A stretch of 64,000 nucleotides of DNA. It comes from Pleomorphomonas oryzae DSM 16300 (GTDB lineage Bacteria > Pseudomonadota > Alphaproteobacteria > Rhizobiales > Pleomorphomonadaceae). The stretch is from positions 1 through 64,000 of the forward strand of contig NZ_AUHB01000015.1 of the NCBI RefSeq assembly GCF_000422965.1. The letters are read 5' to 3'. This document shows, one piece after another, positions 1-7,609 of this stretch (positions are counted from its first letter, which is position 1; each line of letters begins with the position of its first letter). The notes below the pieces were generated by a model. That model was not told the DNA's origin. It saw only the letters and a program-made list of their open reading frames with translations, and did no database searches. The translations under genes and the position numbers were made by a program.

Positions 1-1
1 G

Positions 2-319
2 GCCTTGCCCGAGCCGTTGCGCGCCTCCGTTACCTTCGACAATGGGGGCGAGTTTGCCCGTCATCACCGCCTCGCAGAGGAGCTCTCCTTGCCCACCTAC
101 TTCTGTGACCCGCACAGGCCCTGGCAGAAGGGCGGCATCGAAAACGCCATCGGACGCATGCGCCGCTACCTGCCCAGCACCACAGATCTCCAAGCCATTC
201 CGACAGATGGAGTTGAGACCGTCATGCGCCAATACAACGAAAGCCCGAGAAAGATCCTTGGCTACAGGACACCCGCAGAGGTATTCAAAGACTTCATCTC
301 TGTTGCGCTTCAAACGTGA
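2..319 (+). CDS. IS30-family transposase, C-terminal part (cut by window edge)
   Basis: The reading frame is open from the left edge, so the N-terminus lies outside the window. The visible part holds the end of an IS30-type DDE domain: FDNGGEF carries the second catalytic Asp, and KGGIENAIGRMRRYLP carries the catalytic Glu about 35 residues later. It ends in SVALQT. IS30 enzymes cut and join element ends. In IS30 elements the right terminal repeat often overlaps or closely follows the stop codon, so the element probably ends near 320-330, but I cannot confirm this without the left end. Confidence 0.85.
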   Translation, partial: ALPEPLRASVTFDNGGEFARHHRLAEELSLPTYFCDPHRPWQKGGIENAIGRMRRYLPSTTDLQAIPTDGVETVMRQYNESPRKILGYRTPAEVFKDFISVALQT

Positions 320-470
320 ATCCATCCTGCGCCTTCGCGCAGGATGACAGTTTGATAATGAGGGGCGACAACCTATCCAACTGTTCCCATTATATAAATC
401 TGTCATCCTCTGCGCAGGCAGAGGACCTCGGGCAGGATAGGGCGGGACGCGCATATAGGGCTGCTTCACT
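320..470. repeat. Dispersed intergenic repeat, copy A
   Basis: Non-coding. It contains short inverted repeats (CCTGCGCCTTCGCGCAGG near 327-344; CCTCTGCGCAGGCAGAGG near 406-424) followed by a GGGCAGGATAGGGCG-type tail and GCGCATATAGGG. A clearly related stretch lies at 29820-29975 and a more diverged one at 18844-18892, all between genes. It looks like a family of palindromic intergenic elements of this genome. Confidence 0.6.
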
Positions 471-491
471 CGGCGGTTGGATATAAATTAA

Positions 492-515
492 CAGGAAGAC
501 TTGCAAGTTTTCCTG
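492..515. promoter_or_regulatory. Candidate MarR operator (24-bp palindrome)
   Basis: The half-site CAGGAAGACTTG at 492-503 is followed directly by CAAGTTTTCCTG at 504-515, which is its reverse complement at 11 of 12 positions. It lies 20 bp before the MarR start codon and just after an AT-rich TATAAATT stretch that could be a -10 region. This is the classical position for autorepression by a MarR dimer. Confidence 0.65.
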
Positions 516-535
516 CTGAGTCGTATGTCTCGGCC

Positions 536-976
536 ATGAGCACTCCCCCAGACCTGCCGCCAGAGGCCATCGTCACCGAGTTGACGATGGCTGTCGGCCA
601 GTTGCTGCGCCGCCTGCGCAGCGAGACCAATCCTGACGGCCTTTCCTGGTCGCAGAGCACGGCGCTGGCCCGGCTGGAACGGGGCGGGCCGACGACGACG
701 GCCGATCTGGCGCGGGCCGAGGCGGTGAAGCCGCAATCGATGGGCGCCACGCTGGCCGAGCTGGAGCGCGAGGGGCTGGTCATGCGCCATCCGCATCCGA
801 CGGACGGCCGGCAGGTGCTGTTCGCGCTGACGGGGGCCGGCGTCGAGGCGCGGCGCAAGCGCAGCGCCGCCAAGCAAAAGTGGCTGCTGGCCGCCTTGGG
901 CGGCCTCGATGCCGACGAGCAGCGGCTGCTGGTCTCGGCCATTCCCCTGATCAGGCGGCTGAGCGAAGCCGACTGA
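536..976 (+). CDS. MarR-family transcriptional regulator
   Basis: A 146-residue protein of typical MarR length. The winged helix covers about residues 30-105, with TADLARAEAVKPQSMGATLA as the helix-turn-helix and DGRQVLFALT as the wing. It is the first gene of a tight rightward operon (536-3307) with an isochorismatase-like enzyme and an MFS pump, so it probably represses efflux or detoxification until a ligand binds. A near-perfect palindrome lies just upstream. There is no strong ribosome binding site before the ATG. The ligand is unknown. Confidence 0.9.
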   Translation: MSTPPDLPPEAIVTELTMAVGQLLRRLRSETNPDGLSWSQSTALARLERGGPTTTADLARAEAVKPQSMGATLAELEREGLVMRHPHPTDGRQVLFALTGAGVEARRKRSAAKQKWLLAALGGLDADEQRLLVSAIPLIRRLSEAD

Positions 977-1005
977 AACCCATCCGGCCCCGTGGAGCGA
1001 TCCCC

Positions 1006-1566
1006 ATGACCCTGACCGCCATCGACCCCAGGACGGCGCTAGTCGTCGTCGATCTCCAGAAGGGCATTGTGGCCCTGCCCACCGCCCAGCCGATCGTCGA
1101 TGTGGTGGCCAACGCCGCCGCGCTGGCGGACGCGTTCCGCTGGCGGAGCCTGCCAGTGGTGCTGGTCAACGTGGCCGGCGCCGCGCCGGGTCGCACCGAG
1201 GTGCCGCGCACGCTCAAGGGCTTCCCGCCCGGCTGGACCGAGCTGATCCCCGAACTCAACCGGCAGCCTCAGGATCACCTGGTGACCAAGCACACGCCGG
1301 GCGCCTTCACCGGCACCGGCCTCGACGACTACCTGAAGGCGGCCGGCGTGACGCAGGTGGTGATCGCCGGCGTCGCCACCAGCAATGGCGTCGAGGTGAC
1401 CGCCCGCCAAGCCTTTGAGCTAGGGTTCAACGTGACGCTGGCGACCGACGCCATGACCGACATGCGCGCCGAGGCGCATGCCTATTGCGTCGCCCAGGTG
1501 TTCCCGCGCATCGGCGAGACGGGGGCGACGCAAGAGATCATCAACCTGCTGACAGGGAGCGCCTGA
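1006..1566 (+). CDS. Isochorismatase-family cysteine-hydrolase-like protein
   Basis: A 186-residue single-domain protein with the isochorismatase fold. Asp16 (VVVDLQ) and Lys95 (VTKH) match two members of the usual triad. The third position is not Cys: the motif reads GVATSNGVEVTARQA, with Gly128 where nicotinamidases have the nucleophile. A subfamily with this GVE..TAR pattern exists, so this is probably a family feature rather than damage. The substrate is unknown. The ATG at 1006 is preferred over longer in-frame starts because it aligns with the family N-terminus. It follows the MarR gene by 29 bp. Confidence 0.85.
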   Translation: MTLTAIDPRTALVVVDLQKGIVALPTAQPIVDVVANAAALADAFRWRSLPVVLVNVAGAAPGRTEVPRTLKGFPPGWTELIPELNRQPQDHLVTKHTPGAFTGTGLDDYLKAAGVTQVVIAGVATSNGVEVTARQAFELGFNVTLATDAMTDMRAEAHAYCVAQVFPRIGETGATQEIINLLTGSA

Positions 1567-1567
1567 C

Positions 1568-1897
1568 ATGAACTGGCTCTACGATCTCGCCTATCTCCTG
1601 GGTGGCGCCTTCCTGTCCAATGGCGTGCCGCATTTCGTCTCCGCCGTCATGGGCCGGCCGTTCCAAAGCCCGTTCGCCAAGCCACCGGGCAAGGGGCTGT
1701 CGTCGTCGACCGTCAACGTCGTCTGGGGTTTTGCCAATTTCGTCGCCGCCTATCTACTGATCGTCCATGTCGGCAGCTTTGACATCCGAGCCGGGGATCA
1801 GGCGGCCGCCGTCGGCCTCGGCATTCTGGCGCTGGGGCTGGTGTCGGCGCGGGGCTTCGGCCGGTTCCACGGCGGCAACTCGGCTAAGGGCGCCTGA
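1568..1897 (+). CDS. Small membrane protein of unknown function
   Basis: A 109-residue protein with three likely hydrophobic segments (about 3-20, 48-68, 78-95) and a basic C-terminus. It starts one base after the preceding stop and ends three bases before the MFS start, so it is translationally tied to both. I do not recognise a named family. Its place between the hydrolase and an exporter suggests an accessory role in the same response. Confidence 0.75.
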   Translation: MNWLYDLAYLLGGAFLSNGVPHFVSAVMGRPFQSPFAKPPGKGLSSSTVNVVWGFANFVAAYLLIVHVGSFDIRAGDQAAAVGLGILALGLVSARGFGRFHGGNSAKGA

Positions 1898-1900
1898 CGC

Positions 1901-3307
1901 ATGGCCACCGCGCCCGACAGCGAGCGGCTAAGCCCGGAGGTCTGGAAGGTTTCGGCCGTGGCGCTGTTCGGCACGCTGCTGTCGCAGCTCGATGCCACCA
2001 TCGTCAACGTGTCGTTGACCAGCCTCGCCACCGATCTTCATAGCAGCTTGTCCGTCATCCAGTGGGTGACCAGTGGTTACCTGCTGGCGCTGACGCTGGT
2101 GTTGCCGCTCAACGGCTGGCTGGTCGACCGGATCGGCGCCAGGGCGCTCTACCTCTGGTGCTTTACCGCCTTCACCATCTCCTCGGCGCTGTGCGGCCTT
2201 GCCTGGTCGGCGCAATCGCTGATCGCTTTCCGCGTGTTGCAGGGAGTGAGCGGCGGCCTCCTGGCGCCGATGGCACAGATGATGATCGCCCGGGCGGCTG
2301 GCCGGCAGATGGCGCGCGTCGTCGGCCTTATCGTGGCGCCGGTGCTGCTGGCGCCGGTGCTCGGGCCGATCATCGCCGGCGCCATCCTGCAATATGCCTC
2401 TTGGCGCTGGCTGTTCCTGGTCAACCTGCCGGTGGGCGTGGTGGCCTTACTGCTGGCTGTGTTCCTGCTGCCAGCCGATCGCGACGCGGCGACGCGGCGC
2501 AAGCTCGACTGGGTCGGCCTGATGCTGCTGTCGCCCGGTTTGGTGCTGTTTCTCTATGGCTCGGACAAGCTCGGCGACACGACGGGCCGGATGAGCTTCG
2601 GGCTGGGCATCGTCATGATGGCCGCCTTCCTGATGACGGCGCGGCGGAAGGGCGGCGACGCGCTGGTTGATCTTCGCCTGTTCAAGTCAAAGGTGTTTTC
2701 CACCTCCGCCATCACGCAATTCCTGTCGAACGGCGCCCTATTCGCCGGTCAGATGCTCATTCCGGCCTTCCTGATCGCTGCCTGTGGCCGCACGCCGGGC
2801 GAAATGGGCTGGATGCTGGCGCCGCAGGGGCTGGGCATGATGGTGACCTATCCCTCGATGGGCTGGCTCACCAAGCGCTTCGGCATTCGCCAAGTGTCAG
2901 CGGGCGGCGCGCTCGTCGCCTGTCTTTCCACGCTGGCCTTTCCCTATCTCGCCCATGCGGGCTTCGCTCTCGGCGTGCTCATTCCGGCGCTGTTCTTGCG
3001 CGGCATGGGCATGAGCGCGGTGGGCCTGCCGTCGATGACGGCGGCCTATGCCTCGGTCAGCAAGGCGAGGCTGCCGATGGCGACGACGTCGATCAACATC
3101 GTGCAGCGGCTCGGCGGCCCGACCATGACGACCATCGCCGCGACATTCCTGGCTTGGCGGTTGGGGGCGAATGCCGGCGGACCGGCCATTTCCACGGCCT
3201 ATGCGGCGGTCTTCCTGCTGCTCGCCGCGCTGCATGCCGCCACGTTCCTGTCGGCGATGCGGCTACCACGCCGCCTCAACGACGTGGCGCCGCCGCCGGG
3301 AGAATAA
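1901..3307 (+). CDS. MFS multidrug exporter, DHA2 (EmrB/QacA) type
   Basis: A 468-residue integral membrane protein with about 14 hydrophobic segments, as expected for drug:H+ antiporter family 2. Family signs include the N-terminal LDATIVNVSLTSLATDL motif (motif D1), VDRIGARALYLW (motif A) and an R-V-L-QGVSGGLL segment. It sits in the inner membrane and probably exports a lipophilic compound. It is the last gene of the MarR operon; the next gene is convergent, with a 6-bp gap. Confidence 0.9.
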   Translation: MATAPDSERLSPEVWKVSAVALFGTLLSQLDATIVNVSLTSLATDLHSSLSVIQWVTSGYLLALTLVLPLNGWLVDRIGARALYLWCFTAFTISSALCGLAWSAQSLIAFRVLQGVSGGLLAPMAQMMIARAAGRQMARVVGLIVAPVLLAPVLGPIIAGAILQYASWRWLFLVNLPVGVVALLLAVFLLPADRDAATRRKLDWVGLMLLSPGLVLFLYGSDKLGDTTGRMSFGLGIVMMAAFLMTARRKGGDALVDLRLFKSKVFSTSAITQFLSNGALFAGQMLIPAFLIAACGRTPGEMGWMLAPQGLGMMVTYPSMGWLTKRFGIRQVSAGGALVACLSTLAFPYLAHAGFALGVLIPALFLRGMGMSAVGLPSMTAAYASVSKARLPMATTSINIVQRLGGPTMTTIAATFLAWRLGANAGGPAISTAYAAVFLLLAALHAATFLSAMRLPRRLNDVAPPPGE

Positions 3308-3313
3308 TGACGG

Positions 3314-4651
3314 TCAGGCCGCCTTGCTGGCCGCTTGTTGACGATCGAGCGGGCCGCGGCGGAGGCGGACGAGGAAGTCGTTGACGGTTGTGGCGAGGCG
3401 ATCGCCTTCCGAGGAGAGAGTGCTGGAGGCCTTGAGCAGTCCTTGCGCCAAGTCCGCCGTCTCGTGCGCAGTGCCGGTGATGGAGGAGATGCGATCGGAG
3501 ACCTGCCGAGTGCCATCGTGGGCGCTGTCGACATTTTGGGCGATTTCCGCGGTGGCCCGGATCTGTGTCTCGATCGAGGCGCGCATGCCGGAGGTCAGCG
3601 TATGGATTTCGGCGATAGTGCCGCCGATACCCTCGATGCTGGCCACCGCCGCCTGGGTGGCGGCCTGCACTTCGCCGATGTTGCGGGCGATCTCCTCGGT
3701 GGCCTTGGCGGTCTGGCCAGCCAGGTTCTTTACCTCGGACGCGACAACTGCAAAGCCTTTGCCCGCTTCGCCGGCGCGGGCCGCCTCGATGGTGGCGTTG
3801 AGCGCCAGGAGGTTGGTCTGGCCGGCCACCTGTTCGATCAGCCCGACCACCGCACCGATCCGCTCGGCGGCGGCCGACAGGCCGTCGACGATGCGGCGCG
3901 TTTCCTCGGCGCGGGCCACGGCGCCCTGGGCGATGGCGGCGGACCGCTCGATCTCGGCGCCGAAATCATTGGCAGACGCGGACAGCCGGCTTGCCACCTC
4001 CGATGCCTTTTCCACGTCGGTCGAGGCGCTCTTCGAGGTGGCGGCGGCGTCATTGGCGCGCTGGTCGGTGGAGTTGGCGCCATCGCGCAGGTGCGTCGCC
4101 GTCGTTCCCATGGTGTTGGACGCCGCGACGAGGCCTTCGACGATCGAGTTGATGGTGGCGCTGAAATCGTCGGTCGACTGCTCGAAGGCGGCGACCTGAC
4201 CCTGGATCACGTCGGTGGCGTCGTTGATGGTGCGGGAGGCGCGAAGCAGGGCGCCTTCCATGCCGTTGCGGAGGATGCGGCGGTAGAAGCGGTTCTGGCG
4301 GACCGCGTCCATCGAGGCGCTGGCTTCGCGGACAAAGGCGTCGAGATGGTCGGCCATGTCATTGAGAGCTTCGGTGAGCGCGCCGGCGTCGCCCTTCTGG
4401 TCGAAGGTGAGGATGCGGGTTTCGAAATCGCCCGAGCTGAGCGCCCTGGCCAGGGTGACGGCGCGCCCGATAGCCCGATGGGTGCGGAGGGCGAGCGCCG
4501 CCGACGCCAGAGCGGCGAGCATCGCAAGGGCGAACAGCACATATTCGGCGGTGGAGAGATCCAGCCAGGCACAAAGCGCCGCCGCAGCGATGATCAGGGC
4601 CGTGACAAGGCCGGGCACGATCGCCTCAAAGGGAGAAGATGAGCTCGTCAT
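3314..4651 (-). CDS. Methyl-accepting chemotaxis protein, Aer-like signalling half
   Basis: 445 residues. Two adjacent hydrophobic helices (about 10-52) anchor it with almost no periplasmic loop. A HAMP-like linker follows (about 55-105), then a long coiled-coil signalling domain with the conserved hairpin [20 protein letters not shown] near residue 285. The lack of a ligand-binding periplasmic domain matches Aer-type redox sensors, whose PAS sensor is normally fused in front. Here the PAS domain is encoded by the upstream gene, which overlaps by 26 bp in another frame. No ribosome binding site precedes the ATG, so expression needs coupling or frameshifting. Confidence 0.9.
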   Translation of the reverse strand: MTSSSSPFEAIVPGLVTALIIAAAALCAWLDLSTAEYVLFALAMLAALASAALALRTHRAIGRAVTLARALSSGDFETRILTFDQKGDAGALTEALNDMADHLDAFVREASASMDAVRQNRFYRRILRNGMEGALLRASRTINDATDVIQGQVAAFEQSTDDFSATINSIVEGLVAASNTMGTTATHLRDGANSTDQRANDAAATSKSASTDVEKASEVASRLSASANDFGAEIERSAAIAQGAVARAEETRRIVDGLSAAAERIGAVVGLIEQVAGQTNLLALNATIEAARAGEAGKGFAVVASEVKNLAGQTAKATEEIARNIGEVQAATQAAVASIEGIGGTIAEIHTLTSGMRASIETQIRATAEIAQNVDSAHDGTRQVSDRISSITGTAHETADLAQGLLKASSTLSSEGDRLATTVNDFLVRLRRGPLDRQQAASKAA

Positions 4652-5144
4652 AGCTGGACGCCTTTGATTTCACGATGTTGTTCAGCGCGGCATAGGAGGC
4701 GACAAGCCCCTCTTTGGCACCTTTGTCCGATGCTTCGATCTTGAGGAGTTCGCCGTAGAGCGGCTCGATCACCTCGCGCACCACTCGCCGGTCGGGCACG
4801 CGGCGGTTGGAGTGATAGCCGACCATGGTGCCATCAGCGTCATAGGAGGGCGTGACATGGGCGAACACCCAGTAGTAGGCGCCGCTCTTGGCCATGTTCT
4901 TGACGTAGGCGAAAACCTCGTGCCCGTCCTGAATCCGGTCCCACAGCAGCTTGAAGACGCATCGCGGCATGTCGGGATGGCGAATGATCGAATGCGGCTG
5001 GGTCATCAGTTCGGCGCGGCTGTAGCCGGAGACCTTGGCGAACACTTGGTTGGCGTAGGTGATCCTGCCCTTGAGATCGGTTTTGGAGACGATGATTTCA
5101 TCCACTTGGAAGGTGACTTCCTCGGATGTCGGCCGAACGCTCAT
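4626..5144 (-). CDS. PAS-domain protein, sensory half of an Aer-like receptor
   Basis: About 172 residues. The PAS fold covers about residues 10-115 with the Aer-type signature [16 protein letters not shown], then [13 protein letters not shown] and [13 protein letters not shown]. Such domains usually bind FAD or haem and read redox state or oxygen. A C-terminal helical stretch leads towards the downstream membrane protein. The ATG at 5144 is chosen because GGA lies 9 bp upstream; ATG 5153 is an alternative. The gene ends CTT TGA inside the next gene, the same bases as the +1 shift site of prfB. Confidence 0.85.
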   Translation of the reverse strand: MSVRPTSEEVTFQVDEIIVSKTDLKGRITYANQVFAKVSGYSRAELMTQPHSIIRHPDMPRCVFKLLWDRIQDGHEVFAYVKNMAKSGAYYWVFAHVTPSYDADGTMVGYHSNRRVPDRRVVREVIEPLYGELLKIEASDKGAKEGLVASYAALNNIVKSKASSYDELIFSL

Positions 5145-5310
5145 TTGACTCATTCCGGCTTGCAAGACGCGGGATGTCCGACACCTAGTGCAAGTTCGTA
5201 AACAAGTTTTCCATGTCGCTCGTTCAATGCATCCTTTCCTGGCACACCTTTCGTCGCAGTGGGCGACAGACGAGATCGCGAGGGTGCCGGCAGGCTCCGC
5301 TCCAAGCGGC

Positions 5311-6120
5311 CTAGGCTGGCGGCGCTTCGTAGGTCCAGACGCGGAAGGCTTTCAGGACGTGCGGCCCGAATGAGTTGATGAGCGGGACGTCGGCGGCGTC
5401 TCGGCCGCGCGCGATGACGATGCGGCCGATCCGGCGGGCGTTGTTGCGCGGATCGAACGTGTACCAGGCGCCGTCGAGAAAAACCTCGATCCAGGCGCTG
5501 AAGTCCATCGGGTCGAGAATGGGAACGCCGATGTCGCCCAGGTGTCCATTCACATAGCGGGTGGGGATATTGAGGCATCGGCAGAAGGTCACTGCCAGAT
5601 GGGCGAAATCGCGGCACACTCCGACGCGCTCGTGGTAGGCCTCGAAGGCGGTGCGCGTCGCTCTGGCCTGCATGTAGTCGAAGCGGATGTGGCCCTGCAC
5701 GAAGTCGCAGATCGCCTGCACTCGACCCCAGCCGGGCGGCGTCTTGCCAAACAGGTCCCAGGCAATCTGGCTGAGACGATCGGTCTCGCAATAGCGGCTG
5801 CCCATCAGATAACCGAGGCAGTCATCGGGAAGGTCAGGCACCGGCGTTTCTCGGGCCTCGGGAACGAAGGCGTCCAGCTGGCCGTCGTCCTCGACGGTGG
5901 TGTCGCCCCAGATCATGAAGTCGCCGGCCGGCGCGACGAGCCGTCGGCAGCGATTTCCGAACATGTCGAGATAGGTGGAGACCGGCACATCCGGCTGGGT
6001 GAAGTGGGTCTCGGCCCCTCGGATGTCGGCCGCGCGATCTTCATGCACCGACAGAAGGCACACCAATGCAGTGGGTTGGGGGCAGGTCAGGGTGATCTCG
6101 TAGCCACATCGAATCAGCAT
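5311..6120 (-). CDS. Transglutaminase-like protein
   Basis: 269 residues with a beta-rich N-terminal domain (about 1-90) and a transglutaminase/protease-like core. The catalytic Cys is in GVCRDFAHLAVTFCR (about 170). The usual HAW motif reads DFSAWIEVFLDGAWYTFDPR, so Ser replaces the expected His; I recall this DFSAW form as normal in a rhizobial subgroup. It is probably cytoplasmic, as no signal peptide is visible. Targets are unknown. Confidence 0.85.
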   Translation of the reverse strand: MLIRCGYEITLTCPQPTALVCLLSVHEDRAADIRGAETHFTQPDVPVSTYLDMFGNRCRRLVAPAGDFMIWGDTTVEDDGQLDAFVPEARETPVPDLPDDCLGYLMGSRYCETDRLSQIAWDLFGKTPPGWGRVQAICDFVQGHIRFDYMQARATRTAFEAYHERVGVCRDFAHLAVTFCRCLNIPTRYVNGHLGDIGVPILDPMDFSAWIEVFLDGAWYTFDPRNNARRIGRIVIARGRDAADVPLINSFGPHVLKAFRVWTYEAPPA

Positions 6121-6128
6121 CAGGCCCC

Positions 6129-6392
6129 CTATCGGAAGTCGGTGGTGGTGAGGGTGTTCGTCTGGCGATGGCTGCCGGTGTAGACCTTGAGGGCGACATC
6201 CTGGATGGAGGCGCGCATCGCGTCGAAGGCCGAAAGATACTGCTGTTCCGATACCGGCGAAGGCTGATGCCGGGCGAGCACCGCCGCCTCGACGAAGAAC
6301 GCGATTTCGAACATGCCATCATGGCCGGAAAAACTGACGCCGCGGCGTGTTTCGTTGAAGTTTCGGCTTGGATTGGGGAATGACAGCGTCAT
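6129..6392 (-). CDS. DUF1488-family protein
   Basis: 87 residues beginning MTLSFPNPSRNFNETRRGV, which fits the DUF1488 pattern of a small soluble protein (FSGHDGMFEIAFFVEAAVL follows). Function is unknown. The ATG at 6392 is chosen over an upstream in-frame start because AGGA lies about 9 bp before it and the family begins here. It lies 8 bp upstream of the transglutaminase-like gene and probably shares its transcript. Confidence 0.8.
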   Translation of the reverse strand: MTLSFPNPSRNFNETRRGVSFSGHDGMFEIAFFVEAAVLARHQPSPVSEQQYLSAFDAMRASIQDVALKVYTGSHRQTNTLTTTDFR

Positions 6393-6432
6393 GGTGGATG
6401 TCCTGCTTCGAGGGGCGTTAATGGTGTGGAAC

Positions 6433-6633
6433 TCACTCGACAAGGACGGTCGGCCGTGCTGACGGCAAGTCCGTCACTGGCTCGTTTTGCGAAAGAGGGA
6501 CCATTTGCTCGCTGCTTATGACGGCTGGCGAGCGGCTCTCACAGCACCGCTCATCCTGATAAAGGCGGTAGCTATAGGCTGAGGCGACAGCCACGAACAC
6601 CATCAGAACGACATAGAGGAAAGGGCGAGGCAT
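6433..6633 (-). CDS. Small single-pass membrane protein, unknown
   Basis: 66 residues. One hydrophobic segment (about 4-22, FLYVVLMVFVAVASAYSY) is followed by a polar tail with two adjacent Cys. AAGGA lies about 10 bp before the ATG. Similar short anchored proteins occur in rhizobial genomes. No function can be assigned. Confidence 0.6.
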   Translation of the reverse strand: MPRPFLYVVLMVFVAVASAYSYRLYQDERCCESRSPAVISSEQMVPLSQNEPVTDLPSARPTVLVE

Positions 6634-7072
6634 CGGTGGCAGTCCTTCTGGAATAGCGATTGACCCGGTGGACCCGAGATATGACCGGCAGAACGATCAG
6701 GCCGGCAGCAACGCGAGGCCAAGTCTAAAACCATTCCGCACGAAAGAATAATTTAGATTTTTTGCAGATCAAAAAGTGCTCTATTGAGTTCTAAATATAT
6801 AATATTTATCGAAAATATCAATGGCCGTTCTTGATTAATGATAAATCAGGCCCACTTCAATTAGTAGCGACTATGCCGACAAAACTGTCCCGGATGGAAT
6901 TTCGGGCCTGTGCAAATGGGACTCGGCAAATTCAGACTTGAAATACAGTGGCGTGCGAACTCCGGCGCCAATTTGTCTTGCTGTTCGTCGCGTCGGCGAG
7001 GGACAACTATCCGAGGCCGATGGTGCTCGCCGGGTGCCTCCGGTTTTCCGCTGCATCGCCCAACCCAGAAGG
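6634..7072. other. Gene-free AT-rich intergenic region
   Basis: About 440 bp between divergent genes. The part at about 6740-6850 is strikingly AT-rich for this genome, with a small inverted repeat TGATT/AATCA at 6832-6848. It probably holds promoters for both directions. I see no convincing ORF or RNA gene. Confidence 0.5.
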
Positions 7073-7081
7073 ATGTCGACC

Positions 7082-7222
7082 ATGGCCAAGCAACAGAAGC
7101 GCAATGGCAAAGAGGCGCGAAAGCCGAAGGGCGACAAGAAGAAGCCGGCGGTCAGTGCCAGCGTGTCATCGTTGATGGCCAGCAGCGGGCCACTCGGGCG
7201 GATGCCCAAAGCGAAATCCTGA
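7082..7222 (+). CDS. Small lysine-rich basic protein, unknown
   Basis: 46 residues starting MAKQQKRNGKEARKPKGDKK, extremely rich in Lys and Arg, with a Ser-rich middle and a basic end. AGAAGG stands about 9 bp before the ATG. Short proteins of this type are common in rhizobial genomes. It may bind nucleic acid, but that is inference. The next gene begins 8 bp later. Confidence 0.65.
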   Translation: MAKQQKRNGKEARKPKGDKKKPAVSASVSSLMASSGPLGRMPKAKS

Positions 7223-7230
7223 GAGACATC

Positions 7231-7494
7231 ATGCCCGACAGAGAAGTTGAATCCACCGTCACCTTTCACCACCCGGTCGTCCTGAGGGATTTCGAAACGC
7301 CGCAGGCGGCGGGTACCTATCGGCTCGTCTACGACATGCAGGAAATCCAGGGCCTGTCCTTTGTGGCGACGCGGCGCACTGGTATCCGCCTGCATCTGCC
7401 GGCCCTGTCGGTTTCGGCCTTGCCGACGTCGATCGTCACGATCAGCCAGGGCGAACTGGATGCCATGATCAAGAGCGATGCCAACCCGCGATGA
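7231..7494 (+). CDS. Conserved hypothetical protein of rhizobial type
   Basis: 87 residues, starting MPDREVESTVTFHHPVVLRD and containing AGTYRLVYDMQEI and GLSFVATRRTGIRLHLPAL. It resembles small beta-strand-rich proteins I recall from rhizobia, without known function. GAGA precedes the ATG. It is in line with the basic protein upstream and the glycosyltransferase downstream. Confidence 0.7.
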   Translation: MPDREVESTVTFHHPVVLRDFETPQAAGTYRLVYDMQEIQGLSFVATRRTGIRLHLPALSVSALPTSIVTISQGELDAMIKSDANPR

Positions 7495-7609
7495 CCGTCA
7501 CCCGGCGATCACCAGGTGAAGCCGATGGATGACGGTGAGCCGAGGGCTTCCGCAGCCTTCTGATCGGCCACCGCCCGTCGAGCCAGCCCTTCAAGAAGGA
7601 ACGACCGCC

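Noticed and set aside
2062-2670. Long open frame inside the DHA2 exporter gene
   Set aside because: It overlaps a clear transporter gene entirely, is rich in Arg, Ala and Gly as expected for a shifted frame in GC-rich DNA, and has no family motif.
3335-4642. 435-codon plus-strand frame opposite the MCP gene
   Set aside because: It is the antisense shadow of the highly conserved MCP coding sequence and has no independent start signal.
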